64,000 nt of DNA from Xylocopa sonorina (lineage: Eukaryota; Arthropoda; Insecta; Hymenoptera; Apidae), in assembly GCF_050948175.1 (NCBI RefSeq), contig NC_135195.1:4554001-4618000 (forward strand), written 5' to 3'. Below are positions 12,364-23,871 of this stretch, piece by piece; the stretch's first letter is position 1; each line of letters starts with the position of its first letter. The notes below the pieces were generated by a model. It was given only the letters and a program-made list of their open reading frames with translations, made no database searches and was not told the origin of the DNA. The translations under genes and the position numbers were made by a program.

Positions 12364-13858
12364 CATGTCACGGCCCAGAGAGTCGCTTGCAATATCGATC
12401 CCAACTTCACGCACCTGAAGCGCACCTTCTCTCCCATGCGAAAGGAGGCTCGTCGCTCGTTCCCGATATTCCAGCCTCTCCCTTCGACCACCCTCCACCG
12501 ATCGTCATGTTTCGTCTCTCTTTCCTTTCGCTTTTCTTTTTCTCTTCCCTTTTACCGACCGATAATCATCGTACACGGTGTGCAAAAGACACTGAAGTGG
12601 AAAATGAGCGATCATTGTACGCAATTGTTCGCAGTTTCGAAGATCCTTTGTATTGGACCATATAGTTTCGAGCATCGCTACCTCTAGCCCCCATTTGCAA
12701 TAGTAATTAAGTTCGAGAGCCACCCCTACCGGTGGCATCCCTATTGGGAAATTCCGTACGCCGGCGATAGAGTCCCAGGAGGTTCTATCAGGTAGTCGTA
12801 ATTATTCCTGCGGATTCTTCGACGAGAGCTTAAGTTCTAAATGTTTACCAAGTGTCAAACAAGGTATTTGACTTGTAGAAAATGCAAACATTTTTGGCCT
12901 TTTTGCGTTGTCGGTACGAATCATTTTCAAATCGAGATACTTAAAACTGAATATAACGCATAAGGAATTTTTATAGCAAAATTATCTTGCCCCATTAGAA
13001 GTTTTCAAAATTTGTATAGCCCTTATTTATCTGAACATAAGATATGTTACGTCAAAATGGACATCCTATATCTATTTCCAAGTTTATTCAAAGCTTTAAT
13101 ATTTGTTTCTTGAAGTTATTTCGAACACTATTATTATTCCAGTTTCCAATCAGGCAACCAACCGAGTCGAGTTAATTTTAACCTAAGGATTACCTAACGT
13201 TTGTACAAACGATAGATCGTAAATGTTCAATAGAAGTGTTCCTTCGAAACCATACCGTGAACATTGTTTAATGTGCGTAATACAAAGGCCGCGAAATGAA
13301 CTAACTTCCTTCTATCATAAATTACACTTGACGTTACATTTCGTACAAATATTTAATTACGAGCCCCACAAATCGATTTTATACGAAATATCGCGTTTTA
13401 TAAATATCCACTCCTGCCACAATACCAACGATTTCATTCAACATCTTTATGTATTTTAAAATCAACATTATATCATTAAAGAAAATTTTGCTTCAACATC
13501 AGCCAACGAGTCAACATCAATGTTCTGAGTATAAATTCTATATTTTACGAAAATAATTTACTGATTTTACTTTGATGACCACTTATAGCAAAATTTATGT
13601 ACAATTATTTTATAGCAAATTATAGAAACAAATCATCTATTAAATCTATTGTAACAATACTAAAAATGAGTCTTTCGAAATTAATCTTTCGTGCTTATAG
13701 TTCATTAGCGTTTAACGACACGGTAATGCAACTACGTACATAATATTAGGACAATTTAGGAAATGCAAAAATAGTTGTATGATAGGCAAACTGTCCACAA
13801 TTACAATTAGAATGTTAATAGAAGTAGAAAACGATAAAGAAAAAATAATTGCACTCAC

Positions 13859-14003
13859 TTGAAGAAACGAGGCGATAATTTCTTCGGAAATAGTAACTCC
13901 GCCACGACGTGCTAGAGTTTTCGAAGGAACTGTAATATCCAAAGCAAGTCTCGGTAATTCCACCATAGTACTGGACACTGCACTGTTTCAACTGCTTAAT
14001 TTT
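13859..14003 (-). CDS. Candidate 5' exon of an unidentified minus-strand gene
   Basis: On the minus strand an acceptor (TTTCAG) precedes 14,003 and a strong donor (CAA|GTGAGT) follows 13,859. The first ATG, at 13,966-13,964, opens a 36-codon frame. It begins MVELPRLALDITVPSK, continues with an ARRGGVTISEEI stretch and reaches the donor in phase 0. Upstream of the ATG, 37 nt would be 5' UTR. I do not recognise the protein. The next exon must lie at lower coordinates, possibly far away across a long intron or outside the window. The evidence is one donor, one acceptor and an open frame of plausible amino-acid composition, so this could still be chance. Confidence 0.4.
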
Positions 14004-16135
14004 CTGAAATTAGAAACATACCACACGACCGATTAGTTGCGAGTAGCATGAAAATGCGCATAATATCAATTTTATAAAATATTCCAATACTATTTCATAA
14101 CACAGTTGCATCTATCTATTTAAAATATCTAACCAACTATTTGCCATGAAGCGTATGCGTTCTCCAACCATGAGTAAATAAGCATGTTTGATAATACCAT
14201 AACCTCACTTTGATTTTTACTGTTGATCTTTTACATAGACATATTAAAAACCCCATAATTCAAATTTAAATAATTTACTATACCGAGACTGCAAATGATA
14301 TCAAGCAATGTGCTCTTTTTTACGAAAGTTTGTTGATACGTTCATTGAACTACAAACAGTATCGTACAACTCTGTATCAACTTCGAAAGTATTTAGAAAT
14401 GCATTTCTATTATTCTAAGACAGTCACCGTCGATGGTAATCGATATTTAAACGTGACGCCAGTACTGATGTTTTCTACATGTACACCTCAGATGTACAGA
14501 AGATATACAAATAAAAACTGATTTGAAGAAGAATATTTTACACGTACCCACACAATTTTTTAAATTCAAATGTTAATAATTGGCGAAAGCGAATTCCGCG
14601 TAACTACAATAATCGTGCTCTAGGTGTCACTACACTGTTGCCGCGAAGATCTTTGAAACTAATTTGCTACTGCTAAATCAAAACGAGTACCACGGAACAA
14701 CAAATTTAAATAAAGCATTCCAACCTATTTCATTGGTCCCTTTCACGCGTATTATACACTCACTGATCCTTTCTTGATTATCTGACTGTCAAAACTAGAT
14801 CGCCTTGACCTCGATATTATAAATCGTACATACTTTGCAAAGATTAGATCAAAAGACAAATTTGATCGATTGTCTCGTATTATTCAAAATAGCTAGGCGA
14901 TTATAGCAGTTTGATGGTAAAATTAACGCGCATGCATAGCAGCGCTATATATGTCAAAAAATTACTAACCTAATCTGACCTTGACCTAGCAGATTTTCGT
15001 TTAAGTATACACGGGTAGTATAGTCAATCCAAGGTAAGTTTCGATTGCATTGGAGTTAATTTAAGATCAGAGTAGATTAATGTTAGGAATTTGTTAATTC
15101 TCACAACTCGCGTAGGGCGCAGCACTTACATACAACGCATTGTAACAATCCCATAGATGGCGCGCTTGCCAATCTTTTCAAATGTTCCATTTACTGCTAA
15201 CCGAGCAGCTAGAAAATTATATTTATTTTGAAAATTATATTTTATTTTCTCCACGACTGAAAGTTTTATGATTTTATACAAATAGAATCAATCCTTATAT
15301 TATTTTCGCCAGAATCCAAAGCATATCGTTATTACGAATATTAAGTTAAACTCCTTGACATTCAATTTTGTAGAAAAAACAGCTTTAAATGACTACGATA
15401 AGAGGTCATGAATTTATTACTGTTTAATTGTAGCGTTCTTTTATAAGAGTAATGGGATGTTTAAAAGTATATATGAAATTGTTCTGTAATTATATGCTAC
15501 ATTATGTAGATGAAACTTAAAGAAGAATGTTGAAACAATACTCATTTAATTGCAGAATGTTATTTGTCTCCGTCAATAAGATTTGAATTCTATGGTGACA
15601 TTATGTTAGGTTAAGTCCGATATTTCACGTATCCGTCTATATGTGAAATACAATAATGTTGTTTACTAATGTCACAATAATTTTAATTACATACCTATAC
15701 CCAAACTAAGCATTATCTTCGACTTTTTACGTTGCGCATGTGCATTCTTATTATAGTGAGGGCGTAATAGATGCGTTGGAAATTTCTACGATTTGATTTC
15801 AGTTGGCAATCTTTGTTCTCTTGGTGCATACGCACCCACTTACTTTTTTCCACGTGTTTCTTCAATATAGCATTTTCTACAACCTAATTCACGTTATGCG
15901 GAAAATCTGAAAATGTCCGTCAAATCTGATACTTTTTCCGGGTACATAAGCCTCCCAGGATTTTATTGGGATTGAATTACGAATAGTATCGTGATCTGTA
16001 GTCGATTTTCGTCTCGGGCCTATATTAAATATTCCCTATAACGAACCATCTTATTATAGACTACTTCACGGATAAAATGTGCGTCCAAGACTATGTCATA
16101 TGTTAGTAGTGATGTGGAACTGCAATAGTAGGAAT
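14004..16135. promoter_or_regulatory. Intergenic interval between a minus-strand exon and Tango1
   Basis: There is no protein-coding frame of interest. If the minus-strand exon at 13,859-14,003 is real, the two genes are divergently arranged and this 2.1-kb interval carries both promoters plus Tango1's 5' UTR. I cannot place a TATA box or initiator with confidence. Confidence 0.4.
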
Positions 16136-19100
16136 ATGACGGAACCAAATTTGTTTATTCGCGTATTATTTCTAGTTATTGCAATAGTATTTAGTACGAT
16201 ATCACAGTGTTCTTCAGCCTTATCAGACAAACGACTGTGTTATGATCCTGACTGTTCCGGTAATTGAAGCCATACCTTGTCTTCAATATGTGTATTCAAT
16301 TGGAAATTTTCGTTTCCTCGATTCCGTTCAATTATTTAATGATACATTTTCCACAGAGCCCGTCTCGTTAGCCAGAACGTCGATTAAATATATTCCGAAT
16401 GAGCCAGGATTATTGCCGTTCGACGTCAACGTTCAAGTCAAAGTTTACAGTAAGGAAGCAGGCAACAGAACTGATTTGTGGGGTGTAGAGGTAAATTTTA
16501 TTCATTTTATTTCGATCATTATCGTGTCGTATCGCTACCTAAATGTATATAATAAAAATAAAAATTTTACTATTTATTTAAAATGCATTTTTGCGTTGAA
16601 ATATGATTTAAAATGGTCAGAAACCAAATGCTAGAAACAGAATTTTAATTATATATTGCATATTTCACTTTTACTTACAAATTTTTATTTATCGTTATTA
16701 TTTTCAAGGATCTTGTTAATTTTAGATAAACGGTAAACACGGATATGTACCAAAACTTTTTTTGAAAGAATATAAAATTTTACACAAGAAATTAAAATAT
16801 GAAGTATCTACCAGTTCATCAATTAATAATATTCCATCTAATGAGAAGCCTAAAGAGGATAAACCAGTGTTGGGTACGAAAGACCTTAACAGAGTTGCTT
16901 CAACTAAACAGAATAATAATTTGGATGGAAAATCCACAGAAGAACTGCCTAGCAAGGTAACTACTGTAACTCCTCTTTACGAAGTTATAGATGGAACTAC
17001 AGTCCATTTAGAGCACAACGAGCCTCCTATAGAACCAACTTTTGTAAAGAAAGCTATAGAAGCAACGGTAGTGCCAAACAAACAAGATGAAATCAATGAT
17101 TCAGGAGTTAGTTCTGTTAATGGTGAAACGAAATCAAATATTTTGACAAGAAAGGATGAGGCATTGCAAGAAATCTTAAACAAGGAAGAAACTGTTTCTG
17201 ATAAGATTGATATTAAAAATTTTGTAACTAGTTCAGAAGAAATATTAGATTTACCAGAAATAAGTGGTGTACATGTCTCACCATTGAATATAAGTGCAAT
17301 TTCTGAAGAAGTTGAACATATGACAAAGAATGCAGAGAATAGTGCTGACGTGAAGAATAATCTGTCTTTGAACAAAGTTGCTGATACCATAGTTCCACAG
17401 ACACCTACTTTTGATGATGCTGAAGATATATTGAATATAAAAAATGGTTCAAAAGTAGCTGAATTAGATGAAAAGGATGATGTCAGTTCTAGTGAAGAAG
17501 TTGCGATTATTGATACTAAACCTGAGATTCAGAATATAACAGATACTCCATTACCAGAAAGTGTTCCAGTGGTTGCTGATGTTGATGTTAAAACAGATGA
17601 GCAAACCACAGAAACTTCTGATAAAGTTGAGGTGCAAGATACTGAATCTTTGAAAAATGTTACAATAGTTGCAGCTAGTGACAGTGAATTAGCCATACAA
17701 ACTACAGAAACATTTTATAAAATTGAAGTAGAAAAATCTTCAGAAAATGTTGAAGTTAGCAATGTTCAATTAGATGTACAAAGTGAGGAAAATGCTGATA
17801 AAATCGAAGCAAAAGATACGCAACTTTTACAAAATGTTTCAATAGTTACAATTGATGACTTTGTATCAGATGTACAAAGTGTAGAAACTTCTGAAACTGA
17901 AGATAAAACTAGGACAGAAGATAGTCAATCCGCAAGAAGTGATACTATCCCAGATGTACAAAGTCCAGAAAATCAGTTAGAAGATATCACAAAAGATGTA
18001 CAACCTTTAGAAAGCACCATAACAGTTACAACTAATGACACTGGACCTGATATGCAACACACAGAAAGTACAATAGATATTCCATTTTTAGAAAATCCTA
18101 AAATCGAAACAAAGGATACTCAATATGTAGACAGTGTCGCACTATTACAATCAGAGCAAAATGAATCAAAAAGAAAGGAAGAAACTGAAAATATTGAAGA
18201 TTTAAATAAGTATGGTAATGATAAATATGTTTCACCACTATTTCTTGAATCGAATATAAAAGATATGACACCAACGGCATTACCTTCCGATAATATTGAC
18301 GCATCCGAGATGACGGAAAGTATCAGTGAATTTGATAAAAAAGATATTCAGTCTGATCTAAGTATTGGGGACACTTTATCTGTAAAAGAAGCAACAGAAA
18401 GCATCTTGCATGAAATGCAAGGTATGTAGAAATCATTTGTTATTGTATCATATAATATTAATAATAATATTATTCTAATTGAATACTAAACATAATTTCT
18501 ATAAAAGTGGACTAATATTTTTCAGTATCAACACAAAGTTTTTGCTCGGCAGATAATATTGAATGTTCCCCAGAGGATGTTCCACAAAGCGATTTTCCAC
18601 ATCATGTAAGTGTGAATTATTTTAGAAATATCTTCTACAAATTCTTATATATCTGACATGAATTACTTATCATTCAGTTAATTATTCCAGGAACAAACTC
18701 CTCAGGATAGTGAAAATGCTATAATGAGTGGAATACAAATTGAGAGCAATTATTGGCTAACATTAATGTATTTAATTGTTACTGTTACTGCTACGCTTAT
18801 ATTTTCCTTGGGATACTATTGTATTGAGGTATTTAATAAATATACATATTATTATGTTTTTATCTGATAAGTATAATAATCAGTGATATGTATGCATGTG
18901 TATTATTCATGAAGTGTTTAAAATTGAATTGAGTATTGAATTTTGTATTTTTTTCTAGAATATGAGAAGGGATAGACAGCTCATAGCTAGAATCAACAAA
19001 CTTGAAAAGGATTTACTTATTTCAGAAGCGGAATGTACAATTGCGAACGAAAATTTAAAATCAACAAAGGAAAAGGTACTGCAATTATACAATTATATGA

Positions 19101-22100
19101 TGTAATCCTTTTTTTTATAAATTTATATTATTATGATATATATTATAGTTGAATCGAATGGAAGACGAATCATTTGGTTCTGATGAAATGGTGCTTTCTT
19201 TAAGAGCTGATTTAGAAGCCTCACAGGTAAAATATTGTAGTATTAACACGTCTAGATAAAGTATACGTATTTCTGAATAACATATAATAACAAAACACTT
19301 TCAATAGAGTGCGAATGCAGAATTAGAAGATCAAGTAACCATGTTGGAAAAGGACTTAGAAAGTGCTACTGAAGCAGGATTGGAATTAGAAAGAATGTTA
19401 AGGGAAGTTCTTTCGTCAAATAACGAGGTTAATCCTTTAGCTCAATCAGTAGAGGAACTACAAACGAGATTATATGCTCAACAGGCTGCGAATGAATCTT
19501 TAACAAATGCTCTAAATCTTAAAACTCAAGAGGCACGTTTGTATGCATATACATATATCTATTTATTTAAATTAAATATTTAACATATTTATAAACAAAG
19601 CATGTGTTTAATTGCATGATGTATTTCGCATATTTATCGCAGCTTGAATTCGATAAAGTTGAGGTTCGTAACTATAATTTTCATGCTGTTGTAATTGGTA
19701 TTATAATTTGTTGAAGTGCGATGTGTTGGATCTACTTTGTTGTACGTGTTAAAAAAAATTTAAAATAGATAAATATTTTATACGTATTAACACTTTATAT
19801 CGAACATTTTGCAGAACGAATCTCTATCAGCAGAGCTGGCATCTGTTAAAAAGAAATGCGAAGAGCTTGAAGTTGAACTCACTCGAGTGACAGAAAATTT
19901 GAAACTGGAAATGAACAGTAAAAACAATATTGAGCACTTGTTGACTGAGAAAGTGCAGCAATTAGAAATGCAACTGAAGGAAGTAAGTGTGGAATGAACA
20001 TGACATTAAAATGTTCAATTTAGATGATTTGAGCTATAAAGTAGGAGCAATTGATGCAAAAGTATTTACTGCCGTCTTATATGGTATTATGATTTTACAG
20101 ATTTCTATCGAAAAAGCAACTTTACAGAAGGAGCTGAAAGGTAAAGAAGCAGAAGCAAATGATCTCGTAGACGTTATTAACCGACTGAATTCTAATAACT
20201 TGGATTTGGACAAGTTGTACGATGTATCCCGTATTAAAGCAGAAGCAAAAGCATTGCTTGAAGAAAGGAACGAATTAAAAGTACGATTAGCCGAAGTTGA
20301 AGGAGCCCACAATTTACTGGAAGGTACATTCGAAAATATTATTTATAATTGCGTCATCAACTAAATTGATTGTATTTTTATGTAATTTTTTCATTTGAAG
20401 AACACGTGAAAGTTGTTAAAGAAGAGATGGCTACTTTAAGCGAACAGTGCAAGCTAGCAGAAAAAGTAAAAAAAGATGCAGAAACACGTCTCGAAGTGTT
20501 GACAAACTTTTTCGAAGAAAAAGAAGCCCAACGACAAAAGTATTAAAAATTGATTTAAGTTAATGTGAAATATTAATATCGATGTTTAATTGACAAAATC
20601 GTTATCAATATATTATCAATATATATTGTTATAGGGAAGAAGCTATTTGGTTGCAACAGCAGGGTGAAGTTGTATCCACTGTAGAACGAATACAAACGAT
20701 GCAAAATGAAATACAAAACTATAAGTGAGGGTTCATTTTCCAAATTAACTTTAAAAAGTTATTCCATTTTTACATTACATGTAATCTTTTTCGATTGTCT
20801 TTCAGACAACAAATAGAGATGTTAAAACGTGAGATATTAGATCAAGAAAGAGAATATAAGAACCATATTTCTCTTCTTGAAACAAAAGCACACGAGCAAT
20901 GGGTATGGATGCATCGCCTATGCTAGTTTTAACTGAGATCTTACACATAATATATTTTCTGTTCTAATATTTTAACTAAATCTGATTTTTAAGGTGGTAG
21001 CTCGTCAGGTTGAGCGCCGATTAGAAGAATCCAAGGTTGAAGCAGGACAATTACGGAATCGCCTTACATTAATAGAAAAAAATATTAATGACATAGACCC
21101 GGAAACAAAATTACATCGTAAGTATTACAACAAAATCTCTTTCATGTTCTGTCTATTAAACTTTACTTTGACGTTGTAATTGCTTGAAATAATAGTAATT
21201 ACTATTTCAATTGATATACGTAAAACATAAAAGTATTTTTAACTATAAAGTGCATAATTTCATAGATTGTTGCTAAATTGATTTTGTAAATCGCCGTAGT
21301 TTTTCTACTGTAGAATTAGTTGAAGAAACGTTACTTCTTACCTTAAATTACCGAATTTTGTTACATTACAATACATATATAATAAAATCCAATAATGAAT
21401 GAAAAGCTATTAATAGACGAAACAGACCTCTATCGACTATACATTAACTTCTACCGAAGTACGCCAACGTTACGCCACGCGTTAAAACGTACTGACACAC
21501 ATCATCCACTGCCAGTTAGTGGTTAATGACTTAAACGAGTTTGCGATTAAAAGTAACGAAAGATACGTGAAAGATATAGGTGCATGTACCGTGATCGGTG
21601 CACGTTGAAACCTATGGCACCGCAGGGCACTCTAACGCGGAAAACTGTATTTTCTTAACCTGATTTTCAAACAGGACTGGAGGCAAATGGAGAGACGACA
21701 ACGTCGCCTCCATTATTCTTAGGAGCAGAATCATCCAGCTCCCCCATAATGTTTTCTGGTTCTTCGAGTGTCCCACCCCCGCCGCCGCCTTCCTATTTGC
21801 ATTCACTATTTCCTCCGTATCTGCCACCTCCGTTACCAAACACATCCGGAGTACCGCCGTACGAAGTCAGTCAACGACCTCCGCCACTTGGTGGTCGGTT
21901 ATCTTCACCTCCACCAATGCCCTTGCATCCACCTGCTTCGAATAGGTACGACAACGCAAGTTCCCCTCCACCAATGTCCCCTCATCTACTTCCGCCGTAT
22001 AATCATAGATCACCGCCACCTCCATTTGGCGGCGATATTCATCCACCTCCTCCGCCTCCTCCCGGCTCGATATTACCGCCGCCACCCCTTGGAACGCCGC

Positions 22101-22204
22101 ATTCATGGGGGGAAGAATCACTGCCGCCGCCACGGAATTCCAGTTTCCATCCGGCACAACGAGCAGAACGAGTACGAAATCACAAAGGTTTGTGTACAAG
22201 ATGA
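16136..22204 (+). CDS. Tango1: Tango1 (MIA3-like), ER exit site cargo receptor, 16 exons
   Basis: Tango1 loads bulky secretory cargo such as collagen at ER exit sites. Exons: 16136-16259, 16357-16490, 16726-18421, 18526-18605, 18691-18828, 18959-19075, 19149-19226, 19308-19532, 19643-19663, 19815-19982, 20101-20323, 20401-20539, 20635-20724, 20806-20902, 20994-21117, 21675-22204. They join in frame to about 1,327 aa. Domain order matches the family: signal peptide; luminal SH3-like domain (LSDKRLCYDPDCSEP to NGKHGYVPK, about residues 25-105); long acidic, repetitive luminal region in one exon; transmembrane segment (about 700-722); cytoplasmic coiled coils (about 728-1150); and a proline-rich tail that in the family binds Sec23. 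I chose the ATG at 16,136 because it gives a compact signal peptide. In-frame ATGs at 16,100 and 16,112 are alternatives. Two oddities: exon 8 can only join in frame through a GC donor at 19,533, and exon 9 is a 21-nt microexon. The C-terminus could also be spliced at an AAAG|GTTTGT site near 22,190. It converges on Syx5. Confidence 0.92.
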
Positions 22205-23120
22205 ACAAGCAACTGCAAGAAACTGAGCATCTGCCTACTGAATCTGATCAATTTCATGTTTCTCATCGAAATGACTTTTTTTCTCTCTCTCTCCTTTCTT
22301 TTTTTCGTCTTGTCGTTAGTGTTTTCCCTCTCTGTTTTTTTGTTGTGCATGCAAGGACGCAAGCGATTCTCTAAAGTGAGACAATTTTGGAGTACTATGG
22401 AGGGGAATAATTGCAAATAAATGCAATGTATCAGGTTAAACGTTTCGAGGACATTTTTACTGTAATATGTATTTGCAGTTCATCATTAAAAATGTTCAAA
22501 TTTTAAGTTAAAATCGTGATACTTGTGTTAACTTCATAATCTGTATTTAGTTTTTCTTTGTTGATAGCTATCATCATGCCAGTAATTAGAATTAAGTTGA
22601 TGGTGGGTTTGATGTGTTATTTAGAATTCATTATTGTCCTTAGGTTCCTTGCATTCTTCGGGTGAGTCACTGGACAAATTACGTCACAACAGCAAAGTTT
22701 AAATGTTTTATTTTGCTATAAAATATCTTCCTATGTGCGTTAAAATTCGTCACTGTAGTCACAGGACACTAAATTAATAAGAAGATAAATTTTAATAAAT
22801 AAATAACAGTGATGCAAGGTGTAAAATTAATTGAATGACCAGCATTTCCTACTCGATGGAATGAAAGATCGCGCATTTCTATATAGCGTTCGTCAAATAT
22901 GTGATAAACGAATAGTTAGTTTGTTACAAGCTATATTCATCGGCCATCACTGTTATAATAAAAATAAAACAAATTGTATATATACATTTGATTATTCTTT
23001 AGGGATGTACACATTGAACTATAGAACAAATTGTAAAATAATGTTTCTTTATATAGTTATATATAATTCTTTGTTCCAATCTAAAATACTTGTATGTCTT
23101 CGTAAATCTTTTGAAAGGAA

Positions 23121-23187
23121 AATAAATTGTAATATGAATTTAAATTAAATGCAATTCTTACATAAGGTTTTAAAAAATTGAAATAAA
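23121..23187 (+). terminator. Candidate polyadenylation signals of Tango1
   Basis: Two AATAAA hexamers, at 23,121-23,126 and 23,182-23,187, lie about 0.9-1.0 kb after the Tango1 stop codon in AT-rich DNA. AATAAA is common in such sequence, so usage is inferred. Confidence 0.4.
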
Positions 23188-23791
23188 TTGTAATTTATTA
23201 TTATATTTGTTTTATAATTTCACTAATGAGCTGCAACTTCAGCCTTTTAGGTGTAAGCAGTGTCCAGAAATATTTATATCCCAATGTTTTGCCAACATCG
23301 CAGTTAGCTTTATTACAGGTTGGAGAACGCATTCAGGCTTTACAATTTAGCTGCTATATTAAATTCCCTATCACGTAATATTATTTTTACATAATTATAA
23401 AAGTTTTGTGTACTGCAAATGAAGTATAGTATTGAAGTTTCATTAGTATCTCATTGGAGAATATAGGTATGTGCCACTTTTAGTAATCACTGTACATTCT
23501 CTAGAAAATTATCAAGCATTGAAAATTACACATTTATTACCTATAGTTTCCTTTTTACATTTTACAAACAACAATGTAGCTCTCAGTCTACATTGATATG
23601 CCATTTTAATAATTGATACTTACAGTATTCACAATTCAACAAAGAGATTGAGGAATGCAATGAATATATTATTAATAGCCCGTGGCTGATCTTGTAATTT
23701 TATAAAAATCTGTTTTATCCTTCTTGATCATCTTATATCAGAAATAATAGATATGGATGGTCAATTGCAAAATTGCGTATAAGAAATATGC

Positions 23792-23795
<4 letters not shown>

Positions 23796-23847
<52 letters not shown>
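23796..23847. repeat. (TAA)n trinucleotide microsatellite
   Basis: An uninterrupted run of about 17 TAA units lies 24 bp beyond the Syx5 stop codon, probably within its 3' UTR. It is likely length-polymorphic. Confidence 0.97.
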
Positions 23848-23849
<2 letters not shown>

Positions 23850-23871
23850 AAATAATAATATGGTAATTATT

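Larger units (their letters stand above)
9641..13858. other. Non-coding stretch, no gene recognised
   Basis: No exon can be supported. Local features are the foldback at 10,179-10,316, the duplicated element at 10,982-11,027 and 12,318-12,363, and a purine-rich tract (GAAAG/AGAAA words) at about 11,860-12,300. The last produces artificial lysine/arginine- or phenylalanine/serine-rich frames. If the exon at 13,859-14,003 is real, most of this could be its first long intron on the minus strand. Confidence 0.5.
22205..23871. other. Convergent 3' UTRs of Tango1 and Syx5
   Basis: There is no convincing coding sequence here. The 105-codon plus-strand frame at 22,831-23,148 is AT-rich and resembles nothing. 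AATAAA hexamers at 23,121 and 23,182 are plausible Tango1 polyadenylation signals. A TAA microsatellite lies at 23,796-23,847, just beyond the Syx5 stop codon, so the two transcripts may end close together or overlap. Confidence 0.6.

Noticed and set aside
16977..17390. 137-codon minus-strand frame opposite Tango1 exon 3
   Set aside because: Antisense shadow of a long acidic coding exon; no independent evidence.
21768..22226. 152-codon second plus-strand frame over the proline-rich end of Tango1
   Set aside because: Off-frame reading of CCNCC-rich codons. The Pro-rich frame continues from the upstream exon in phase.
22831..23148. 105-codon plus-strand frame after Tango1
   Set aside because: Lies in an AT-rich 3' UTR containing AATAAA signals, with no recognisable domain.
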